Assembly: GCA_005881495.1 (NCBI GenBank)
Contig: VBHI01000070.1
Coordinates: 1-27,071, forward strand
Source of the DNA: Chloroflexota bacterium
GTDB lineage: Bacteria; Chloroflexota; Ktedonobacteria; Ktedonobacterales; Ktedonobacteraceae
Direction: 5' to 3'
Length of the DNA: 27,071 nucleotides
Below, piece by piece: positions 1 to 7,643 of this stretch. Numbering within the stretch: position 1 is the first letter of the stretch; every line of letters starts with the position of its first letter. The notes below the pieces were generated by a model. That model was not told the DNA's origin, ran no database searches, and was given only the letters and a program-made list of their open reading frames with translations. Both the position numbers and the translations under genes were made by a program.

Positions 1-40
1 AAATCATTTTCGAGGTGGCGGGGTAAGAAAGGAACGTTCC

Positions 41-904
41 ATGGAACACCCGACTTTTTATCGCACGATACAGATAGATGGGCTCTCCATCTTTTACCGA
101 GAGGCTGGTCCCAAAGACGCGCCGGCGCTTCTCCTACTGCACGGACTTCCCTCTTCATCGCGGATGTTCGAGCCGCTCTTCGCCCGGCTTTCCGATCGCT
201 CTCACCTTGTCGCGCCCGATTACCCGGGCTTCGGACACAGCGACTGGCCGGACCCGAAAACATTCGCGTATACGTTCGATCACTACGCCCAGATCATGAA
301 GCGCTTCACCGAAGCGCTCGGGCTCTCGCGCTACACGCTGTACATGCAGGATTACGGCGGCCCCGTAGGTTTTCGCATGGCCTTGGCCCACCCGGAGCGG
401 ATCGAGGCTCTCATCGTGCAGGACGCGGTGGCACACAACGAAGGCCTGGGGGCGAATTGGCAGCCGCGGCGGGCCTTTTGGGCCGATCGCGCGGTCAACG
501 AAAGCACGCTTCGCACCAATCTCCTGTCGCTGCCCACAACGCGGACGCGCCATGTCGGCAACGATCCCAACGTGGAACGCTATGACCCGGATCTGTGGAC
601 CGATGAATGTGCCTTTCTCACCCAGCCCGGCCAGGCCGACATTCAAAGCGACCTGTTCTACGACTACCGAACCAATGTGGACGCCTACCCGCAATGGCAA
701 GCCTGGATGCGCGAGCAGCAGCCACGCCTGCTGGTGATCTGGGGGAAGTATGACCTCTCGTTCGAGCTCTCGGAGCCGCAAGCCTATCGCCGGGACGTGC
801 CCAACGCTCAAGTTCACATTCTCGACGCCGGTCATTTCGCATTGGACACAGCTGCAGATGAGATCGCCGCATTGGTTCGAGGCTTTGTCGCTTCTTCAGG
901 TTGA
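41..904 (+). CDS. alpha/beta hydrolase, haloalkane-dehalogenase-like
   Basis: A 287-residue alpha/beta-hydrolase-fold enzyme, probably cytoplasmic since no signal peptide is visible. The oxyanion motif HGLPSS is at residues 34-39. The nucleophile elbow reads QDYGGP with Asp104 in the nucleophile position, as in haloalkane dehalogenases and fluoroacetate dehalogenases rather than serine esterases. The catalytic acid is probably Asp238 (in GKYD) and the base His265 (in AGHFALD). Length is normal for the family. The ATG at 41 has an AAAGGA ribosome binding site 7 nt upstream. Substrate cannot be read from sequence: many QDYGGP proteins are annotated dehalogenases without tested dehalogenation, and an epoxide hydrolase role is possible. 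A stump of another hydrolase gene follows at 1084. Fold is certain; exact reaction is inferred. Confidence 0.9.
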   Translation: MEHPTFYRTIQIDGLSIFYREAGPKDAPALLLLHGLPSSSRMFEPLFARLSDRSHLVAPDYPGFGHSDWPDPKTFAYTFDHYAQIMKRFTEALGLSRYTLYMQDYGGPVGFRMALAHPERIEALIVQDAVAHNEGLGANWQPRRAFWADRAVNESTLRTNLLSLPTTRTRHVGNDPNVERYDPDLWTDECAFLTQPGQADIQSDLFYDYRTNVDAYPQWQAWMREQQPRLLVIWGKYDLSFELSEPQAYRRDVPNAQVHILDAGHFALDTAADEIAALVRGFVASSG

Positions 905-1083
905 GGGTTCCTGGCGCGGCACGTTGGCTGAGGCCGCTATGAGAACGCCGACTACTCACCATTGAGACGTAACCCGGCGAGGTGCATCCAACTGTTGAGG
1001 ATTTCATAATTCGAACTCGACATTGCCTTGATTCGTGACCGGGCATGGCTCGACTATCCATGGAAAGAGACGAGGAAGGGCCG

Positions 1084-1275
1084 ATGAGAAGCGAGAACCC
1101 AGGTGCCGTGGTGAGCGGAGCTTTGCCACGGCTCGAACCCCTGCGATCCGTTCGCACGGATGCGCTCGAGGTCGCCTACTTCGAAGCCGGTCCAAGCGAC
1201 GGCGAGGTCGAGCATCTACTGCACGGGTCCCCGTACCAAACCTCGCCACGGATGGTTTACAAATCCTGGCAGTGA
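1084..1275 (+). pseudogene. N-terminal fragment of a second alpha/beta hydrolase
   Basis: From the ATG at 1084, preceded by a GAGGAAGG ribosome binding site, the frame reads about 50 residues resembling the start of an alpha/beta hydrolase: a first beta-strand pair ending LEVAYFEAGPSDG and the oxyanion motif LLHGSPYQ. It then runs into unrelated residues and stops at 1275. The nucleophile elbow, cap and catalytic His are all absent, against about 280-290 residues for intact members. The strong ribosome binding site and intact start suggest a once-functional gene cut off at about 1240 by deletion. It lies 180 bp after a complete hydrolase of the same fold, so it may be the remains of a tandem pair. 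It is unlikely to make a working enzyme. Confidence 0.65.
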
Positions 1276-1751
1276 GAATGACCGATGGCCTCAAATAAGC
1301 TCTACCTTCTGTCTCACTTACTCATCTTGTGTCGAGGAAAATGAGATTTTGATTTTGAGATAAGTTTTGGCACAAACACATCAGATTATCATGAAGACGA
1401 AATGAGACGCCAGAGCCCGGTGCTGATTGGCGTCTCGCTGTCGCAACAAACAGCCGTTAATGAGAAGAGGGGAGGAGGATGGTGAATACTCGCTATCAGT
1501 ATTTGGATCGAGGTTGCTGTGCCCTTGATCTCGTTTGAGAGGACTACTAGTCCTCTCAAACGAGATCAAGATTGAAACCCGGCCATCTCCTTTGCATGCA
1601 GAGGGAATGATACCAGCAGAGATACCGTCGACACAACTCGCTCCTTCCTTGCCTTCTAGAAACAGGGGAGTTCTCTTTCCTTTTTAACAGGAGAGAGGGT
1701 TTGCAGCGGCATCCCTTTCCAGAAGGGAAGAAGCCTTCCCCATCGGCGCGG
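1276..1751. other. non-coding stretch with a large palindrome
   Basis: No convincing gene on either strand: the short frames here have no ribosome binding site and no recognisable motif. The stretch lies downstream of both flanking transcription units (a hydrolase fragment on plus, the FAD-oxidase operon on minus). It contains the 47-bp palindrome at 1524-1570, and two small stem-loops at about 1706-1740 (TCCCTT/AAGGGA and GGGAAG/CTTCCC). The two small hairpins are not followed by a T-run on either strand, so they are weak terminator candidates at best for the minus-strand operon. Confidence 0.6.
1524..1570. repeat. perfect 47-bp palindrome (23-bp arms, 1-nt centre)
   Basis: The left arm 1524-1546 begins CTTGATCTCGTTTGAGAGG. 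The right arm 1548-1570 is its exact reverse complement, and the single centre base is C1547. The right arm continues into ATTGAAAC (1571-1578), an ending common in CRISPR repeats; the left arm lacks the mirrored GTTTCAAT. There is no T-run on either side, so it is not a standard intrinsic terminator. No second copy is found elsewhere in the window. Confidence 0.9.
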
Positions 1752-3110
1752 CTACTGAGCAGGCTTGATATTCTGGTTGTGGTGAAAGACATTCGCCGGA
1801 TCATATCTCTGCTTGAGCGTTCTCAACCGCTGATAATTGCCTGCATAGGCGAACCGCACCCGCTCTTCCCCTTCCTCCCCCAGGTAGTTGACATAGGCCC
1901 CCGTCGCCAATGGCTGCATGGCCTTCCAGAAGGAGTGAGCCCATTCAATGTGTGTACTGGCCTCACCCTCTATCCAACTGGCGAAGATGCCGACAATGTA
2001 GGACTCCCCTCGCTGGGCAAAAGCCGTCTCTGTAGGGTCTACGCGGGAGGCCTTGCCGTGGAGATGCTCGATTAAGACCCCCGTCCAGGGCGAGGTGCGA
2101 GCAACGCCATACTCGGCAATCGTGCTGATCGCTTCATCGCTCAGTTCCTTTACCGTACTCGTTTTGAAATAGTAGTGATGCCCGGCAGGGGAGGCTTCGT
2201 CAAGCATCGAGATGGCATCGAGGTAGCTCATTGGACGAATCAGGTCGACGAGTGGGGGACCAAACGCCCTGACTGGCTCGACCACCCGCTCGCCTTCCGC
2301 CAGGGAACCACAGTAACACAGGGCGATGGCGATCGCGGGATGGCCATCGGGTGTGGTCACCAGGGCGGCGTAGGCGGTTAGGTCGTCGGAAGCAGCGCTG
2401 GTATACTCCCGGTAGAAGCGCAGGACCTCGCGTGCGCGGTTCAACGGGTGCAGGACCATCCCTGCGAGCACAGGGCCGACCGGATGGAGTTGGAACTCGA
2501 AGGAGGTGGCGATGCCGAAGTTGCCTCCGCCACCACGTACAGCCCAGAACAGGTCGGCCTCCTGGGTCGCGCTGGCCGTGAGCCGCTTCCCCTCGGCGGT
2601 CACGACATCCACCGAGCGCAGGTTATCGATGGTGAGACCGTATCTCCCCATCAGCCAGCCAATCCCCCCGCCGAGGGTCAGGCCAGAAAGCCCGGTGGTG
2701 GAGACGATCCCGGTCGTCGTCGCCAGCCCAAATGGCTCTGTTCCTCGAATGAACTCACCCAGCGTCAGGCCGGCTTCGGCTCGTGCCGTAGATGTTACTG
2801 GATCGACCTCGAGCCCTTTCATATGGGAGAGATCGATCACCATGCCCTGGTCACAGACCGCAAGGCCGCCGACGCTATGGCCTCCACCACGCACGGACAC
2901 GGGCAGGCGCTCTGTCTGGGCAAATTGGATGGCCGTGATCACGTCGGCAGCGTCAGCACAGCGTACGATGAGGGTTGGCTGCCTGTCGATCATCCCATTC
3001 CAGACCTTACGGGCGTTGTGATAATCCTCATCGCTTGGACAGATCAGTGTGTCATGCACTGCTTCTCCTAAGCCCCGCAGGGCATGAGGGTTTATACCTA
3101 TTTGAGACAT
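1752..3110 (-). CDS. FAD-linked oxidase, berberine-bridge type (copy 2)
   Basis: A 452-residue flavoprotein oxidase with an N-terminal FAD_binding_4 (PCMH-type) domain at about 40-220 and a C-terminal BBE domain at about 405-450 (NYQRLRTLKQRYDP, then QNIKP). His78 in RGGGHSVGG is the expected 8-alpha-N-histidyl FAD attachment site. The position of the second (cysteinyl) link found in bicovalent relatives is Val136 here, so a single covalent bond is expected. The TLGGGIGW and RGGGGNFGI loops that cradle FAD are present. Such enzymes oxidise alcohols, sugars or secondary metabolites with O2; the substrate here is unknown. The start ATG at 3110 lies inside the preceding gene (13-bp overlap) after a near-perfect AAGGAGGG site, which implies translational coupling. 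It is the last gene of the operon. Confidence 0.93.
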   Translation of the reverse strand: MSQIGINPHALRGLGEAVHDTLICPSDEDYHNARKVWNGMIDRQPTLIVRCADAADVITAIQFAQTERLPVSVRGGGHSVGGLAVCDQGMVIDLSHMKGLEVDPVTSTARAEAGLTLGEFIRGTEPFGLATTTGIVSTTGLSGLTLGGGIGWLMGRYGLTIDNLRSVDVVTAEGKRLTASATQEADLFWAVRGGGGNFGIATSFEFQLHPVGPVLAGMVLHPLNRAREVLRFYREYTSAASDDLTAYAALVTTPDGHPAIAIALCYCGSLAEGERVVEPVRAFGPPLVDLIRPMSYLDAISMLDEASPAGHHYYFKTSTVKELSDEAISTIAEYGVARTSPWTGVLIEHLHGKASRVDPTETAFAQRGESYIVGIFASWIEGEASTHIEWAHSFWKAMQPLATGAYVNYLGEEGEERVRFAYAGNYQRLRTLKQRYDPANVFHHNQNIKPAQ

Positions 3111-4483
3111 GGTTCTCCCTCCTTGAGAGTCGGTTTGATATTCTGATTCAGCGCGAATAAGTTGGTTGGGTCATATCGGTTCTTGAGGGTGACCAGCCGC
3201 TCGTAGTTGCCCCCGTATGCGGCTCGCACCCGTCCCTCTCCCTCGTTGCCCAGGAAGTTGATGTAGACTCCGCTGCTGGTAAACGGCTCTAGCGCCTTCC
3301 AGCATGCGCGCGTCCATCCAATATGCCGATCTGCTTCGCCGCCGTCCCACGCAGCTACGATGCAGATAACATAAGAGTCACCACGCAGCGCAAAGGCAGT
3401 CTCGGTGGGGCCGACCCGGGAGGCTTTACCATGGACATGCTGGATCAGGATCTGTGAGAATGGTGAAGTGCAGGCTGTGCCGTACTCCACCATCGCCTCG
3501 ATGGCTTCGTCGCTGAGGTCTGAGAGCGTGCTTGCTTTCTCGTAGTAGCGTCGTCCCACCGGTGCTCCCGCATCTGCCTGCGAGATCAGCTTGAGGTAGG
3601 ACCTCGGACGGATGAGATCGACAAGTGGCGCGCCAAACTTGCGCACCGGCGAAACTGCGCATTCACCTTCTTCGATGGGACCGCAGTAGCAGAGGTTGAT
3701 GGCAATCACGGGAAGACCACCCGGCGTGGTCACGAGGGAGGCGTAGGCGGTCAGTTCATCGGGAGCCGTGCTGGTATACTCGCGGTAGAAGTGCAGCACC
3801 TCGCGCGCACGTTCCATCGGGTAGACGACCTTGCCCGCCAATACCTGGCCGACCGGATGCAGTTGGAACTCGAAGGCCGTGACGATCCCGAAATTGCCCC
3901 CTCCACCGCGCACGCCCCAGAACAGGTCGGGGTGCTCGCTGGCACTGGCTCTGAGCACCCTTCCATCGGCCGTGACGAGGTCCACCGACAACAGATTGTC
4001 AATGGTCAGGCCGTACTTGCCCATGAACCAGCCCAGGCCGCCGCCGAGGGTCAAGCCCGCCAGGCCAGTCCCACCCACGGTGCCGGTGGTCGTGGCGAGT
4101 CCATAGGCCTGCGTGGCTTGCACAAACTCGCCAAGCCGGAGACCTGCCCCCGCCCAGGCCGTCTGCTTCGCTGGATCGACCCAGATGCCTTTCATGCGCG
4201 AGAGATCGATGACCATGCCGCCATCGCAGACGGAACTGCCACTGACGCTGTGGCCTCCACTGCGCACAGAAACGCTCAGGTGATGGTCACGAGCAAACTG
4301 GACGGTAGTGACCACATCGACTACATCGACGCAGCGGATGATCAAAGCCGGGTATTTGTCGATCATCCCGTTCCAGACCTTCCGGGCAGCGTCATAGCCA
4401 CTCTCGTTCGGGCAGAGCAGTTCGCCACGCAGATCGGCTTTGAGATCCTGCAGAACGGTAGGGTGCAGTGCGTACTGAAGCAT
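3098..4483 (-). CDS. FAD-linked oxidase, berberine-bridge type (copy 1)
   Basis: A 461-residue paralogue of the next gene, with the same domain order: FAD_binding_4 then BBE. The expected histidyl-FAD residue is His78 (in RSGGHSVSG), the glycine-rich FAD loops TLGGGLGW and RGGGGNFGI are present, and so is the C-terminal NYERLVTLKNRYDP/QNIKP block. Similarity to copy 2 covers the whole length, with long shared stretches such as KYGLTIDNL/RYGLTIDNL and the EFQLHPVG block, so it is a tandem duplication. The frame is open upstream to 4507, but the ATG at 4483 follows GAGGAG at good spacing and matches the length of its partner, so I chose it. The gene follows the SnoaL-like gene by 38 bp in the same operon. 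The two copies may form a heteromer or act on related substrates; this is an inference. Confidence 0.93.
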   Translation of the reverse strand: MLQYALHPTVLQDLKADLRGELLCPNESGYDAARKVWNGMIDKYPALIIRCVDVVDVVTTVQFARDHHLSVSVRSGGHSVSGSSVCDGGMVIDLSRMKGIWVDPAKQTAWAGAGLRLGEFVQATQAYGLATTTGTVGGTGLAGLTLGGGLGWFMGKYGLTIDNLLSVDLVTADGRVLRASASEHPDLFWGVRGGGGNFGIVTAFEFQLHPVGQVLAGKVVYPMERAREVLHFYREYTSTAPDELTAYASLVTTPGGLPVIAINLCYCGPIEEGECAVSPVRKFGAPLVDLIRPRSYLKLISQADAGAPVGRRYYEKASTLSDLSDEAIEAMVEYGTACTSPFSQILIQHVHGKASRVGPTETAFALRGDSYVICIVAAWDGGEADRHIGWTRACWKALEPFTSSGVYINFLGNEGEGRVRAAYGGNYERLVTLKNRYDPTNLFALNQNIKPTLKEGEPCLK

Positions 4484-4521
4484 GCTTGTTGCTCCTCTCG
4501 AGCACAACTCTCTGGTGCCAG

Positions 4522-4941
4522 TTATCCATGGTCCGGGATCGCACCAAGCTGTTGCATCAGGGCTAACCCATCAAAGAGCCCGCGGAACTCCGTGATCTTG
4601 CCGGATGCCAGGCGGTAGAAGACGGTGCCAGGCACCGTTACCCGTCTCCCGGTCGGCGCGATCCCCTCAAACTCACCCTGGTGAGTGCCCCGACCCATCC
4701 ACCGCTCGGCAACCCTGGCCCCTTCGGCCACCAGTTCGTCGGTTCTGGCAAACCAATCGGGAAACGCGCCTCGCAAGCTGGCTGCAAAGGCTTTGAAATC
4801 ATTGAGACTGACTTGCCCCCTCCCAGGGAGAACGATCATCGCGTTGGCAGCTAGCAGCTCGTCCGCCGCTGCCAGGTTCCCTTTGTTCCAGAACTCCTCG
4901 TCAAAAAGGCGCACCAACGCCTTGTTCTCTTCGCCTACCAT
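4522..4941 (-). CDS. SnoaL-like / ester cyclase family protein
   Basis: A 139-residue protein of the NTF2-like SnoaL superfamily. Visible family features are the N-terminal helix VRLFDEEFWNKGNLAAADELLA, the strand around the AF-PDW block (FPDWFARTDELVAEG) and the closing GKITEFRGLFDGLALMQQLGAI. These proteins form an alpha+beta barrel and include polyketide cyclases, dehydratases and many uncharacterised members. The open frame extends to 5094, but the ATG at 4941 follows AAAGGAGA at normal spacing and gives the typical family length; the extra upstream residues look like translated promoter. It is first gene of the operon with the two FAD oxidases, suggesting joint action on a small hydrophobic metabolite. 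A promoter (TATGCT at 4995-5000) lies upstream. Confidence 0.85.
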   Translation of the reverse strand: MVGEENKALVRLFDEEFWNKGNLAAADELLAANAMIVLPGRGQVSLNDFKAFAASLRGAFPDWFARTDELVAEGARVAERWMGRGTHQGEFEGIAPTGRRVTVPGTVFYRLASGKITEFRGLFDGLALMQQLGAIPDHG

Positions 4942-4994
4942 AGCAAGTTCTCCTTTCCTTTGCTCCTGATCTATGGAACTACTTCTCTGCTGCA

Positions 4995-5023
4995 AGCATA
5001 CCGTCCGCATACTGTAGAGACAA
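4995..5023 (-). promoter_or_regulatory. predicted promoter of the SnoaL/FAD-oxidase operon
   Basis: Read on the minus strand, a TTGTCT -35 box (5018-5023) and a TATGCT -10 box (4995-5000) are separated by 17 nt, each matching consensus at 4 of 6 positions. The predicted start near 4988 gives a leader of about 47 nt to the ATG at 4941. The -35 box abuts the 18-bp palindrome, the usual placing for an activator-dependent promoter. Confidence 0.5.
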
Positions 5024-5040
5024 TCCCAGATTTCTGGGAT
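5023..5040. promoter_or_regulatory. 18-bp perfect palindrome, candidate LuxR-type operator
   Basis: ATCCCAGA-TT-TCTGGGAT is a perfect inverted repeat with 8-bp arms, like a lux-box-type site. It is 22 nt from the minus-strand -10 box (ending 5000) and 22 nt from the plus-strand -10 box (starting 5063), so its centre is about 43.5 bp upstream of both predicted starts. That is the classical position for LuxR-family activation. The adjacent divergent gene encodes a LuxR-type HTH protein. Confidence 0.6.
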
Positions 5041-5062
5041 GGTTTTATGCACGTGCAGCGGG

Positions 5063-5068
5063 TATAAT
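5063..5068 (+). promoter_or_regulatory. -10 box of the LuxR-type regulator gene
   Basis: A consensus TATAAT, about 46 nt of predicted leader before the ATG at 5121. There is no recognisable -35 hexamer at 16-18 nt spacing (the sequence there is TGGTTT or similar), which fits dependence on an activator bound at the palindrome 5023-5040. A small GCACGTGC palindrome lies at 5049-5056 in the spacer. Confidence 0.5.
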
Positions 5069-5120
5069 GAGTGGTGAAAGGAAGACCTGATCAACGTACA
5101 AGACCAGGCAGGAAATTCCC

Positions 5121-6245
5121 ATGCAAAAGCCCAGAGCAGAACAGACCAGGCGGGAGATCATCAGGCTGTGTCATGCAGGACTCGACTCCCGCACCCTGCG
5201 CATCGAGATCGTGAAACGGCTTCGCACCGTCATCCCCATCGATGTCTCCGCTTTCGGCACCGCTGATCCGGCGACGCTGCTCCCCACGGGCCTGGTGGTC
5301 GATGATATTCTGATGCGTGCCACACCTCAGTTCCTTGAGAATGAGTTTCTGCAAAACGATGTGAACAATTTCGCCCAGATGGCAAAAAGCAACACGTCGG
5401 TTATGAACCTGGTCCAGGCCACCCAGGGCGAGTTGGAGCGCAGCCCACGCTATCGCGAGATCCTGGCTCCCCTCACCCTCGGAGATGAACTGCGCGCAGT
5501 ACTCATCATCGGCGGTGCCTGCTGGGGCTTCATGTGTCTGCATCGCGACCAATCGAGCCCCCATTTTACGCTCGCCGAGGCGGCCTACCTCGCTCGGCTC
5601 ACGCCGCACTTCGCCGAGGGGCTACGCAAAGCCCTGCTGCTCGGGAGCACGACGGGACTAACGGTCCTGGACGAGCCGGGCCTGCTGCTGCTGGCCGAGG
5701 ATCTGTCGGTGGTGGCGATCACCCCGGCTGCTGAGCGGTGGCTCGCGGAGGTAGGAGAGGCGGACTGGTCACACAAATGGGCGCTGCCGAATGCCGTCTA
5801 TGCAGTGGCTGGCCGTTTGCAAGCGCTTGAGCGGGGCTATGATATGCAGCCCGATCTAGTGCCGAGGACACGTCTGCGCACGGCTTCCGGTCACTGGCTG
5901 GTGCTGCACGCCTCGCGGCTGTCGGGGCCAGGTGCCCAGGGGCAGATCGCCGTGATCTTTGAGATGGCACGACCAGCGGAAGTGGCACCACTGATCGTGC
6001 AGGCGTACGATCTCTCCAAACGGGAAAGTGAGATCATGCAGCTCGTGACACGCGGATTGTCGACGACAGAGATGTCCGCCGAGTTTCACATCTCGTCCAA
6101 TACCGTGCAGGACCACCTCAAGGCGATTTTCGAGAAAGTCGGGGTGCGCAGTCGACGTGAACTGGTCGGGCTTCTCTTTGCACAGCAGTATCAGCCGCGT
6201 ATCGAAGCAGGTCACGATTTGGATGGCAGTGGCTGGTTCCGCTAG
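5121..6245 (+). CDS. LuxR-family transcriptional regulator
   Basis: A 374-residue regulator. The C-terminal LuxR/GerE helix-turn-helix is clear at about 296-353: LSKRESEIMQLVTRGLSTTE, then SSNTVQDHLKAIFEKVGVRS with the typical T-V-x-x-H-L recognition helix. The N-terminal 20-170 region looks like a GAF-type sensor fold (strands around RAVLIIGGACWGFMCLHRD), and 180-285 looks PAS-like; neither has a ligand motif I can name, and there is no receiver domain. The ATG at 5121 follows AGGAAA. It is transcribed divergently from the SnoaL/FAD-oxidase operon with a shared 18-bp palindrome in between, so it probably controls that operon and itself. The inducer is unknown. Confidence 0.88.
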   Translation: MQKPRAEQTRREIIRLCHAGLDSRTLRIEIVKRLRTVIPIDVSAFGTADPATLLPTGLVVDDILMRATPQFLENEFLQNDVNNFAQMAKSNTSVMNLVQATQGELERSPRYREILAPLTLGDELRAVLIIGGACWGFMCLHRDQSSPHFTLAEAAYLARLTPHFAEGLRKALLLGSTTGLTVLDEPGLLLLAEDLSVVAITPAAERWLAEVGEADWSHKWALPNAVYAVAGRLQALERGYDMQPDLVPRTRLRTASGHWLVLHASRLSGPGAQGQIAVIFEMARPAEVAPLIVQAYDLSKRESEIMQLVTRGLSTTEMSAEFHISSNTVQDHLKAIFEKVGVRSRRELVGLLFAQQYQPRIEAGHDLDGSGWFR

Positions 6246-7009
6246 TTCGTCACAACTTTCCAATGGGTTCATCTGAGCGGACGAAGGACAAGAGCAGAAG
6301 CAGCAGAACCCTCTCTTTCAGCACGCTGCCTTCTTGAGATCAGAGAAATGGAGAAGAACACCCCTGTCAGTGTCTAAACTTTCTCTCCTCAGTAAGAAGT
6401 CTCAAGAAACCGACGATATTGCGACTCATTAAATGGCCGATTCTCAGACAAGGGAGCAAGCTCTTGGACGTGCATGGAAGGCAGCCAGACAGACTGACGC
6501 CCTCGCCTCTCCAATGCTGGCTGAAGTGGTGTGCGCGATCCCCGCCTGCATTGATCTGCTTGAAATCGAGGCGCTCCCCCGCTCCTGGCGTGGTGATTCT
6601 TTGATCCCGGCTGCCCCCCTATGCTGCCACAGGCAGGGCCAGGCGCTTTCCGCACAGCACGCGGGGAAAAGCGGAAAATGGTATGATAAAGACGAGCAAA
6701 AAATGGCTCTTTGAGAATGTCCGTCTTTGTGCTAGACTTTGAGAAGGGATGTCTCTTTCCAAGCTGGCTAGCTACGCGAGAAGACAGATGGGGAGCAGTT
6801 TTAAGAGGGATCTCGCGCGTCAGTGCTCTGAGCAGGCGCCCAGGGCTCACTCCTCTTCGCGCTTATGACCACTTGGCGGGCGCGTTGCCGATGAGGGGTT
6901 TCTCGCGGGATCAGGCCGGGACGGGGAGAGCGCGAAGGCGGGCAGCCCGCACCGGAGAACAGAAATGAAGCCTGGTTTACAATATTGCACATGAAACCAA
7001 AGGAGAGTA
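6246..7009. other. intergenic region without a supportable gene
   Basis: Two overlapping frames of 90-150 codons exist (6433-6714 plus, 6389-6850 minus), but neither has a ribosome binding site or a recognisable family motif, so I call no gene. A weak promoter-like pair, TTGAGA (6711-6716) and TAGACT (6733-6738) with a 16-nt spacer, faces the PNPOx gene from about 270 bp away. A short stretch near 6398-6425 resembles one at 8141-8165 (see findings). The region may be decayed sequence. Confidence 0.5.
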
Positions 7010-7012
7010 ATG

Positions 7013-7564
7013 ATGGCAACGACAAAGAGGGAGCCAAAGGCTGAACAGAATCTCGATGGTTACGGCGCGCCTCAGATCCCCTGGCCGAAGGTGCGAGAGC
7101 GCTTCGAAAAGGATCTTTCCCAGAGCCCGGAATCGGGCGGGCCGGGTCGGCATACCTGTTGGCTGGCAACGGTGCGTCCAGACGGCAGGCCACACGTTAT
7201 GCCGCTGGGAGCCATGTGGGTGGATGGCGCCTTTTACTTCACCTCTGGCGCAGGCACCCGCAAATCGAAGGATATCGCACACAACCCCAACTGTGTCATC
7301 ACGGTTGCCACACACGACTTCGACCTCGTCGTGGAAGGCGAGGCTGTGAAGTTGACCGATCCAGCCAGGGCCCAGCGTATCGCAGAGCTCTATCGAGCCC
7401 AAGGATGGCCAGCGACAGTGATCGAGGGTACGGCCTCTCTCACCGCCGAGTACAGTGCGCCGAGCGCAGGGCCGCCACCCTGGGATGTGTACCAAGTGAC
7501 ACCCCAGACCGTGTATGCCCTGGGAACGGCTGAGCCATATGGAGCGACGAAATTTCGATTCTAA
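7013..7564 (+). CDS. pyridoxamine 5'-phosphate oxidase-family flavoprotein
   Basis: A 183-residue split-beta-barrel protein of the PNPOx-like superfamily, which binds FMN or F420. The family signature is CWLATVRPDGRPHVMPLGAM, then WVDGAFYFTSGAGTRKSKDI with the typical TRK phosphate-binding stretch and the NPNCVITV strand. It ends in the common GATKFRF tail. The usual role of this stand-alone group is an F420- or FMN-dependent oxidoreductase or haem/flavin-binding protein rather than vitamin B6 synthesis; the exact reaction is not visible. Two adjacent ATGs (7010, 7013) follow AAAGGAG; 7013 gives the better spacing. The gene stands alone, with a decayed gene downstream. Confidence 0.85.
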   Translation: MATTKREPKAEQNLDGYGAPQIPWPKVRERFEKDLSQSPESGGPGRHTCWLATVRPDGRPHVMPLGAMWVDGAFYFTSGAGTRKSKDIAHNPNCVITVATHDFDLVVEGEAVKLTDPARAQRIAELYRAQGWPATVIEGTASLTAEYSAPSAGPPPWDVYQVTPQTVYALGTAEPYGATKFRF

Positions 7565-7643
7565 AGCGTGCCGCCACTGGTGTTTATGCTAAGAGCGTGT
7601 TTTGCACTATTGAGCACATCTTGTATACACAAGGAGTAGAAAC

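Noticed and set aside
1550..1600. CRISPR array
   Set aside because: Only one repeat-like unit and its inverted arm are present; no second direct copy within spacer distance and no cas gene in the window.
3791..4618. A 275-codon plus-strand open frame
   Set aside because: Antisense to the first FAD-linked oxidase; no family motif and wrong composition.
6389..6850. A 153-codon minus-strand frame and an overlapping 93-codon plus frame
   Set aside because: No ribosome binding site, no recognisable motif on either strand; treated as intergenic.
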